The notes under the pieces were generated by a model that worked only from the letters and a program-made list of their open reading frames with translations, was not told the DNA's origin and did not search any database. A DNA stretch of 64,000 nt, taken from assembly GCA_963730995.1 (NCBI GenBank), contig CAVSUB010000002.1, positions 1,113,922-1,177,921 of the forward strand. Direction: 5' to 3'. A program made the position numbers and the translations under genes. This stretch comes from CAVSUB01 sp963730995 (GTDB taxonomy: Bacteria > Acidobacteriota > Vicinamibacteria > Vicinamibacterales > 2-12-FULL-66-21). Shown here one piece after another: positions 56,521 to 64,000 of this stretch. The first letter of the stretch is position 1. Each line of letters opens with the position of its first letter.

Positions 56521-56798
56521 GCGCGATGACTTCGGGCCGCCTGGTGATCGGGGTTTGGTGACGCACGTCCAGCACCGTCGAAGAGAGCCGGACGAAACGA
56601 GCGATATGGCGAGATGTCTCGCCGAAGCCCCGCAGGGGCGAGGCGGACCTTACGCCGACATACCAGCCAGTTGCGGAAATCGTCCAGTGCGGCGAGCCAA
56701 TCTATCAAGTTGCGACAGCGACACCCGACCATCCGGATGACGTTGCCCTTTTCGTCGCGTCCGCGGTCGTAAACGAGAGGCGCGGCCTTTGATCGTGA
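56521..56798. other. Intergenic stretch between convergent genes
   Basis: About 280 bases between the convergent kinase and L,D-transpeptidase genes. I see no convincing coding frame or clear terminator hairpin. Confidence 0.35.
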
Positions 56799-58533
56799 TC
56801 ACGATTTCTTGATCGCGTAGGGATACCCCCGCACGAGAGCGGCGTCGAGCGAGCGATCGTGCGCGTAGATGTCATCGGCGAAGAACACCACGCCTTCCGA
56901 GTTCACGTGAACCGTGTCGTAGAACAAGACGACCGTGAGTGGTTGTTTGAAGTTGACTCGTGTCGGGCGTTCCCCTTTCATCGCCGCGTCGATCTTCTGG
57001 CGAGGCCAGTCTGGATTGTCGCGCAGCACCCATTCGGCGAAGCGGGCGGGATCCTCGAGCCGGACACAGCCATGGCTGAAATCGCGCCGCACACGCGCGA
57101 ACAGCTCCGGGGCCGGCGTCCCGTGCATGTAGACGTTTTCCGAGTTCGGGAAGATGAACTTCGCCAGCCCCAGTGAGTTGTCCGGACCCGGCCGCTGCCT
57201 GACATGCAGCTTGCCCGCGACCACCGCGGCGAGGTTCTCGTCGGTCACGGCCAGGGCCTTGGCATTGTCGTCTCCGCTGGCCACGATCTCCAGCTGTTCG
57301 CGATCGAAGTAGGTGGGATCGCGCCGCTGGTGCGGGACGAGCTCCTTCACCGTGATGCTGTACGGCGGATTCCAGTAGGGCCGGAAAATCGACATACTCC
57401 ATCTGCTCGACGAAAATCGGCGTCTTGTGGTTGAGCGAGCGTCCGACGACCACGTTCATCCGCAGCGGCTCCTCTCCGCTGACGGGATCGGTCGCCCACA
57501 GGCGGAACAGCGGCACGTTGACGAAGACGTTCGGCCGATTGCTCAGCTCAGGCAGCCACCGCATCCGCTCCATCGCGAGCTCGATCTGCCGGACGCGCTG
57601 TGCCAGCGGAACGTTGATGGTCTTGAGCGTGTCAGCGCCGATCACTCCGTCCGGCTCGAGGCCATGCCTCGACTGAAAACTCCTGACGGCGTCCACGATC
57701 GCGCCCGTGTAGGCGGAATCGGAGACCGAGGCGCCGCGCGACAGGTCACCGAAGACGCGCAGGCGCGCCGCCAACTGTGGAAGGCCGGCCCATGTCTTGC
57801 CGGGCTCGACTTTGGTCTGACCCTTGAGAAGGTCGGGAACCGCGGCGGGTTCACCCGCACTCGCCAGCGACCTGTACGCCGCAAGCGTGCGCTTGGCGCG
57901 GCCGTAGTGCGACACTCGAGGTTCAAGGGCATCGAGCGTGGCGCTCAGTCCCTTCGCGTGGCGCGCGTCGCGGAACACGGCGGCAAGGTCGAACGGCTTC
58001 TCCGCGATGTCATAGCCCCAGTTCATCGTCGCCGGGTCGACGCGGCCGACGTGCACGCCACGCAGCATACGCGCCGCTGCGACTGAGACGGTCAGGTCGA
58101 ACAGTGCCCGCTCCGGTCCTGAGGCGGTGCCTGCTTTGACCGCAGGCCACTGTTCCGCCAAGGCCGCCGCGTCGTAGTCGGTGGGATCGAGCCCGCGGTC
58201 GCCCGCCGCGGAAATCGCGGCAAGGGCTTCGCCGAGCGGCGCGTCTGGCGAACTGCCCGTGAACCAGATCAGGCGATCCGCCTCCGCGTTGTAGAGCGGC
58301 GTGAGCATCGGCGCCACATCGTGGATGTCATTCCACTTGAGACCCGGATGCTCGGCCGAGGTGAGAACGCGTTCCACGGTCGCGCGCACTTGATCGTCAG
58401 CGGCGGGCGCCGGGGTTGCTCGAGCGGGACGCGGCGACGCAGCCGCGGCAAGGCCACTCGTTGTGGAAGGGTCGCCTCCGCACGCCGAGGCAACCACCAA
58501 CGATGAAGCGACGAGAAATGCCGCTCGCGTCAT
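56799..58533 (-). CDS. L,D-transpeptidase lipoprotein (YcbB-like), one frameshift
   Basis: About 578 residues after correcting an indel near 57400. N-terminal lipobox VVASAC places it on a membrane. An alpha-helical YcbB-type N-domain follows, with a peptidoglycan-binding module (AVRSFQSRHGLEPDGVIGADTL). The catalytic domain spans the two frames: FVNVPLFRLWA, then YMHGTPAPELFARVRRDFSHGCVRLEDP, with the YkuD signature HGTP...SHGCVR and the nucleophile Cys. Makes 3-3 crosslinks in peptidoglycan or attaches outer-membrane lipoproteins. ATG 58533 is chosen as the first codon of the signal. Confidence 0.87.
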
Positions 58534-58567
58534 CCGCCGATCATGCACCCTTCGGTGCCGTCAGTCA

Positions 58568-59342
58568 TCACCTTCTCGTTTGTGCTGGTGAGCCGCAGGG
58601 ATGCCGGACGCCGACTCGAAGGATAGATGCTGACGGGACGATCAGCGGCCGGGGTGCTCGGTGGCGTCCGCGCCGATTGGGTGAACGGCCGGCAGGTGTG
58701 CCGTAGGCGAACAGGACGGTTCCGCCCTTGATAGTGTCGATCAACCGGCGGGCGACGGTTGGCCTGTACGGCGGGACACCCCCAGGACCGGCCGAGCCGT
58801 CCGAATCTGGTCGCGTTCGCCTCGCTCACGTACGGTGCGCCGTGCAGGACGATAGCGCGATCGTACGCGTGGTCGTTGATGCCGAAGTCGAGCCCACGCA
58901 GCCTCAGCGAGTATCCGTTTTGACCGATGTAGGGCAGGTCAGTCACGAACAGCCCGAGACTGGTCATGAGCGATCCTGCCTCGTTCGAGAAGTAACGGGC
59001 CATGTTGTCACCGCTGCGGCGGCCATGGGCCACGAGCTCGCGGTAGATCACGCGGCCCGTATCGAGATCGAGGACCCACAGACGAGGCTCGGTTGACGGA
59101 CGGGTGTAGTCGATGAGGGTCAAGAGGCTGCTTCGAGCCACTGCACCGCGACTCAACGCGCTGAGGTACGACGACAGCGCAGCATCGAGCGCCCGACGAT
59201 TGGGTCCGCCCGGCAGATCGGCAAGCCGCGACGACAACTCGGCCGTCTCGTTCGCCGACAGCGATGCCGCCTGGCCGTTCCGCGGCGGGAAGGTGCACAC
59301 GACTGCAACGGCGGCAGAAATGATGAGCGCGCGGCGGAACAT
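58568..59342 (-). CDS. YkuD_2-type L,D-transpeptidase, frameshift near C-terminus
   Basis: About 257 residues. Signal peptide (ALIISAAVAVVCTF), then the YkuD_2 domain: LWVLDLDTGRVIYRELVAHG, GLFVTDLPYIGQNGYSLRLRGLD, IVLHGAPYVSEANATR and the catalytic SWGCPAV. An indel near 58745 follows the active site; the corrected end reads VARRLIDTIKGGTVLFAYG, typical of the family, and the frame stops at 58568. Lies directly upstream of the YcbB-like gene in the same direction, so the two transpeptidases are probably one unit. Confidence 0.82.
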
Positions 59343-59773
59343 TGCAGTCTCGATTGTAGATCGACATTGACGAAGCTGTGACAACCGCGACGAGGCACGA
59401 TCTCCATTGTTCGCCAATCCTGTCCGACTGAAGAGTGCTGGATTTTCGACCGGAGGTTGATCGCGTTGCGCTTTCCTCGGCCCTTCGCGTTGCCCTTTTC
59501 CGAGCCCGTTTTGTGCGGCGTTTTCGTCGGTGCGTAAATGCATCCGGATGCCGGCCCACACCAATCGGTCACACCCGGCTCGAGAAACCGCCGATGCCGC
59601 TCCGGACCCGGAAGGAATCTGACTTCAGGCCTTACGAACACCCCAGGACGGCCCTGATGCGCGTCACATCCGACATGAACTGACGGCTCTGCAGGGGTGA
59701 GTTTCGTTCGCGCATCCTTCACTATTTCCGCGACGCTCGCGAGCTGGGCGCACGACTGCCGATTTGCCCTTAG
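59343..59773. other. Intergenic stretch, nothing recognised
   Basis: About 430 bases between the start of the YkuD_2 gene and the end of the giant secreted protein, both read leftwards. I see no protein-like frame that is coherent on either strand, nor an RNA gene. The promoter of the transpeptidase pair should be in its left part. Confidence 0.4.
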
Positions 59774-62700
59774 TCACCGAGGACGTTCACTCTTGAGCAC
59801 CGCCAGCAACTCTTGCTTGATCGACGAATTGACCGAAAGCCCGTTCACGTACGTTTGGAGCGTGTTTATCTGATCCGTTGCGCCACGCACCGTGATCGCG
59901 AACGTGCCCGATGCCCGGTTCCCCGCTGCATCGGCAGCCGAACAGGTGACCGTCGTCGTCCCGATGACGAACGTCGAACCCGACGCTGGCAGACACGACG
60001 CCAGCGGTGACAACGGTGCGGTGTCAGCGGCGGTCGCGGTGAAGCTCGCCAGAGCACCGCCTGGGCCGGTTGCATCGACAGTCACAGGCGCAGGGAGCGT
60101 CAGCGATGGCGGTGTCACGTCGACGACGACGACGGAGAAGCTCCCCGAGGCCACATTGCCCGTCCAGTCGCCCGCCGAGCACGAGACCGTCGTCGTGCCG
60201 ATCGGGAACAGCTGCCCCGAAAACGCGCTGCACGTGATGACCTTCGACGGCCCGGACACGGCATCTACCGCCGTCACCGTGAAGCTCACGTTCGCGCCAG
60301 CATTGCTCGTGAGTTCACCCTGGTCGTCCCCGGGAGCGTAAACACCGGCGGCGTCACATCGGGGAGGACCGTGACAGCGAGGCTCGACAATCCGGTCCCG
60401 CCGCCGGCCGACACCGTTACGCCCACGTCCGTGGTTACCTGGTTATCCACGTCTTTGAACTGGCACGTGATGCTCGAACCGCTGCCACTCGAACCGCTGA
60501 CACTCGAGATCGCGTTGGCGTAGACACCGCACGTTGGTTGGACGAAAACCAACCCGATCGACGAGTGCGTCTCCGGTGTACGTGTAGGTTGCCGTCGTTC
60601 CGGCAGTCACCGTCGTCGGGCCTGTGATCGCCGAAACCGCCGTGGGACGCGTCAGGATATTGACGTCGAGAGTGCGCTCGAACGTGTTGGTGAGGATCGT
60701 CGCCTGCAGCTTGACGTGCGCCGCCGTCTTCGCGGCGACGTCGGCGAACACGCATGTGAAACTCGATGTCGTTTGTCCAGTCACCTCGCCGCCTTCGCAC
60801 GTAGGCGTGATGGTCGCCGTCGCGCCGACTGGCACGATGGAGGTGTACGTATACGTTGCCGGCGGGACTCCGGCCGCCACTTCTGTTGGTCCGGTAAACG
60901 GAGACCTCCGTAGATCACCGCCTGTGTCGGGTAGGACACCTTCCCGCCCGGTCCACCGTCGTCGGCGACGAGACTGATTGGGTAGGTACTCGACCGCCTG
61001 GAGTACGCGTGGCTCAGACTGAAGTACTTCGGCGCGTAGCTGCTGGTCGGCGTCGTCGCGAATGGCCACACCCCGACGGTGCCCGGACACCCCGAGACGG
61101 TACAGCCATTCGGGAGTGTTGAGACTGGTCCCGTCGCCCCATATCACTTTGACGAAATGTTGGACCACCGGCACGTCGAAGATGCGTCCGTTGATGGTGA
61201 GCGGAGTGCCCCGACTACTACCTCACGGAAATCGCCAGCCAGACACAGCAGTCCTCCCCCGAGAGGCACGATGGAGCATACGGGCCTCATCTCCACCACA
61301 GGCGGTACGTTGCGTACTCGTGGGTCCACCCGCTCGACCTGGCTCCACGCATCGAGCGTGGTCACGGCGTATATCTTGACCTGTGCCGGATTGGCCAGTC
61401 CGCCTTGTCCATAGGCGTAGACGTGCGAGAAGTTGAAACTCCAGGGACCCGGTGTCAGCGTTTCCCCGGAGATTGGGGGTATATGCGGCGGCGGTCGAGG
61501 ACCCTGAACGCGCCAACTGGCATCCGAGGAGGGCGCGTAGGGCTGATTCGCCGCGTTGCACGGATACATCCACGTCGTGACCTGGCCATCGCCCGACTCG
61601 ATAAACAACGTCGTCAACGCGCCGTAAGCGCCATCAGGCAGAGCGGGGTAATTGACCGTTCCGCTCACGGAGACAGCCTGGCCCTCGGGAGGTACTCGCA
61701 ACGGCTGGAGGCAAGACCAGGAATGGCAGGTTCGTAACGGTCAGTGTGGGCGCGAGGTTGCCTAGCGTCACACTGAACCGCTCCGACGATACGGCGCCCT
61801 CACTGTCCTCTGCCATCCACCAGCACGCTCCACGTGCCGGAAGTCGCATACGTGTAGCCGACGCCCGTACGGGATCGTTTGATCGCTGCCCACGGACAGC
61901 TGTACGCGAGCCCGCTACGGCATCGATTCGTCCTGGAGGCGTGAGACTGCACTCGGCAAAGCTAGGCCTCAGTTCGTTGATGGTCGGGTCCTCGAAGAAC
62001 CAGCCGATCGCGGTGATTGGATTGCCGTCCGGGTCCGACGCGCCGGCGCTGAACAAAACGGCTGACCCGGATCTCGGCTCCTCTGAGACCGTCGGAACAA
62101 GCTTGGGCGCCCGATTACCTGTCCACTTGACCGTCTCAGCTCCGAGCGTGGCGTTCAACGTTTGGAGTTGGGTCACTTTCGTCGCGGCAGTGACCTGCAA
62201 CGTCGAAGCTTGATACGTGTGAAAAAACCCTGCGGGCTGGATGCCGGCTGTGTGAGTGCCCAGATCCGAGAGGTTCGGGCCTCGATATCGCAGGGTCAGG
62301 CTCCACTGCCAGGGTACCCGCGTTTCCGCCCTGTTGCGTGCGCGTGACGAACCATCCCTGCGACATGAACGTCTGCTGGAGTTTGCCGGCAGGGCTCCAC
62401 GTCTGGATCTCGTCCTGGACGACGCCGTTGACCTCGAACCTCGGATCGCCGGGCTGCCTTTGCACGGGCGGAGCGGGCACGACGCTAGCCAGGCGCTGTT
62501 CGTCGTAGCTGGGAAGCGTCTGGTAGACGAATGTCGAGAGCTCGACCCGGCCCAGGTCGGTCGCCGCAATCGTCCAGACAACAGGCGTCGCGTCGCCTTC
62601 GTGAGTGCTTCCTGCAGCATCGGCAGGATCGATTGATCCTGCCCGTTGAACTGGATGATCTAGACGACCGCGACGACGGCGGCGGGCGATGACGAGCGCG

Positions 62701-63713
62701 GGTAGCGATGCGGCGATGCCGACGCCGATGACGCCCGCGGATGCGAACGCGCCGACGGCCATCACTGAAGGGACCGTTCCAAGCACGGAAAAGCTCCCCC
62801 GCCATCGCCGCAAATGTCGCGGCGACAGTGAAGCTCGCCGCGGCGGCGATGGCGGCAATGCCGCTGACCAGTATGCCCGCGCCGACACCTACAGCGATCG
62901 CAAGGGCCTCGTCGGTGTGCCGCAGTGTCGCCTGCACGTCAGCAGACGTGTCGTAGGTGAACGTCGTATCGGAGTCGGAAATGCCCAGCGCCGCTCTCTT
63001 GGCGTTCTTGATCGCGTCCTCGGCCTGTTTCATCGCCAGCGCGGCGCCGTAGGCCGTGAACTGCTCTTTCGTTGGCGGGCGCGGCGGACGGCCAGCACCA
63101 CTCCGCCAACTCTGCACTGCGGCCCCGGGTCGTACTGCTCGAAGCCGAATCCGGCGGGGACAGTGTAGTGGCAGGGGTCTGACTGCCACCTGGATAGATT
63201 CGTCGATTGCCTTCTGCGTTTCGCGGTACGCGGCGATCTTTGACGAGCACTTTCAAGGTGTCCAAGGTATCCCGCTCGACGCCCGTGAGAGGCGTCGTCG
63301 TTGTTGCCTGCTGCTTGGCCAGCGAGAGGAGGCGCATGAACATGTACGCCGCAGGTCGTCCAGCGCCGCGTACGGCAGTCGATTGTCGTTGGGCACGCCG
63401 TGGAGAGCGGCAAGCGCAGCCCGCGCCTCAGCTTCGAGAGGAGCCCGCACCTTTCCGCAGCCCCTCCTTTGACAACTCTGTCCCACGGCTGATATCCGAC
63501 GATCTTCAAGGTGCCGTTCGGAAGTCCCAACAAGCTGTTGATACTGCCGGACAGACAGAAGCCGTTCCCGCTGCAGTTGAGCACATCCTGGGCGAGCACC
63601 GGCCAGGGGTGCGTCGACGCGAGGGCGAACACGAGCGTCATCCCGATCGCCATCACTCGCAGACTGGATCTGGAAGACCGAGGGACACCGCGGAGACTTC
63701 TCGAGTTCCTCAT
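59774..63713 (-). pseudogene. Giant secreted PKD/HYR-domain protein, shattered by indels
   Basis: One gene of about 1300 codons read leftwards, with sense moving through all three frames at ten or so points (for instance near 63470, 63340, 63200, 62790, 62640, 62290, 61840, 61690, 61160, 60900, 60560 and 60290). In order: signal peptide (MTLVFALASTHPWPVLAQ), a helical region (EQFTAYGAALAMKQAEDAIKNAK), two long Gly/Ala-rich hydrophobic stretches, an unknown beta region, a PKD-like part (ASDPDGNPITAIGWFFED; VIWGDGTSLN), Ig-like parts (TGPTTVTAGTTATYTYTG) and two HYR domains (PIGTTTVSCSAGDWTGN; VIGTTTVTCSAADAAGN). The end is YVNGLSVNSSIKQELLAVL. Likely a surface adhesion or matrix protein. The breaks lack nonsense codons. 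Confidence 0.7.
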
Positions 63714-63856
63714 GACTCTCCTGCCTCTCTGCGCAGCTCGATCTTGCGGGCCGTTGCAGCGATCAATCGGACGGCGCTGACTGTCGATTGCCTTTGGAGT
63801 GGTTTCAATCTATAAGGAGCGTCGAGCTCATGTAATTGCATGGGCATGTGGAGGCA

Positions 63857-63881
63857 TGTACATGTGGGGCGTGTACATGTG
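63857..63881. promoter_or_regulatory. Direct repeats TGTACATGTG in the upstream region of the giant gene
   Basis: TGTACATGTG occurs at 63857-63866 and 63872-63881, a 15-base period with GGGCG between. Each includes the palindrome TGTACA. It lies about 145 bases upstream of the giant secreted gene and just before a possible rightward gene, so it may be an operator serving either. Confidence 0.35.
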
Positions 63882-63889
63882 ACGGAGGA

Positions 63890-64000
63890 ACGTTTTGTCG
63901 GACGCAGCCGCTGGCACACGCCACCAGCGCACCCTCGTCAGGGACGCGCGCGTGGGCACTGTGCCTGCTTCTCGTTATCCACGGCGGCGTGGCTGCGGCG
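63890..64000 (+). CDS. Possible 5' end of an exported protein, cut by the window edge
   Basis: One frame ends in TSAPSSGTRAWALCLLLVIHGG followed by VAAA, a convincing signal-peptide core and cleavage site. GACGGAGGAACG at 63881 would be a good ribosome site, but no start codon is in frame with the hydrophobic core, so another indel may be present. The gene would continue past base 64000. Confidence 0.3.

Noticed and set aside
1..64000. CRISPR arrays, rRNA or tRNA genes, complete insertion sequences.
   Set aside because: No regularly spaced repeat array, no cloverleaf-like or rRNA-like sequence and no transposase-coding frame was found by eye; short or divergent tRNAs could be missed without a covariance search.

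Overview
The window is GC-rich, gene-dense bacterial DNA. The gene content points to an Acidobacteriota of the Vicinamibacteria/Vicinamibacterales kind: several PknB-type Ser/Thr kinases with TolB-like propeller or TPR tails, PadR regulators beside ADOP (acidobacterial duplicated orphan permease) genes, twin-arginine proteins with Gly/Arg-rich linkers, and a TonB-dependent receptor with a carboxypeptidase-regulatory-like head. This assignment rests on family content only; there is no rRNA or tRNA in the window. Many reading frames are broken by single-base indels that leave conserved protein sequence running on in another frame, so a draft or metagenome assembly with indel errors is likely. 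Several other breaks are not indels but joins of unrelated gene halves.

Layout. 1-3.8 kb: tail of an unknown gene, a pirin, a LysR fragment abutting a truncated PAS protein, and a peroxiredoxin-like protein. 3.9-7.3 kb: a 1124-residue kinase-ATPase-TPR regulator. 7.4-12.4 kb: a heavily frameshifted penicillin-acylase relative, two tandem Tat-exported TIM-barrel proteins and an exported GlcG/HbpS-like protein. 12.5-17.4 kb: a PadR::ADOP deletion scar, an N-terminally short DUF885 protein, a HUMPS-type barrel carrying the Tat leader of another family, a lytic transglycosylase-like protein and a methyltransferase. 17.6-24.9 kb: the most coherent operon, a nitrate-reductase-like module consisting of a NarK-type transporter fused to a cytochrome-b-like membrane domain, a NarB/NasC-type molybdopterin subunit, a four-cluster ferredoxin subunit, a bc-type Rieske protein and a small membrane protein, followed by a cupin and a monohaem cytochrome c.

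25-43.3 kb: an isochorismatase-fold protein lacking the nucleophile Cys, a kinase-propeller, an O-methyltransferase, an SBP56-type selenium-binding protein (with a decayed tail copy 5 kb away), a winged-helix/TPR regulator, an intact ADOP/PadR pair with repeats upstream, membrane proteins, an ECF sigma/soluble anti-sigma pair, a cupin-SnoaL fusion and a kinase-TPR protein. 43.4-49.7 kb: an accessory stretch with a dead tyrosine recombinase, an inverted repeat, duplicated sequence blocks bracketing a kinase gene, an inverted kinase fragment and a broken M48-like peptidase. 49.9-64 kb: a TonB-dependent receptor, a small secreted protein, an ECF sigma factor next to a kinase-propeller, two adjacent L,D-transpeptidases, and a very large secreted PKD/HYR-type protein shattered by indels.

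The quinol-to-nitrate reading of the 17.6-24.9 kb operon is inference from subunit types; the Fe-S, Rieske and molybdenum ligands are directly visible.
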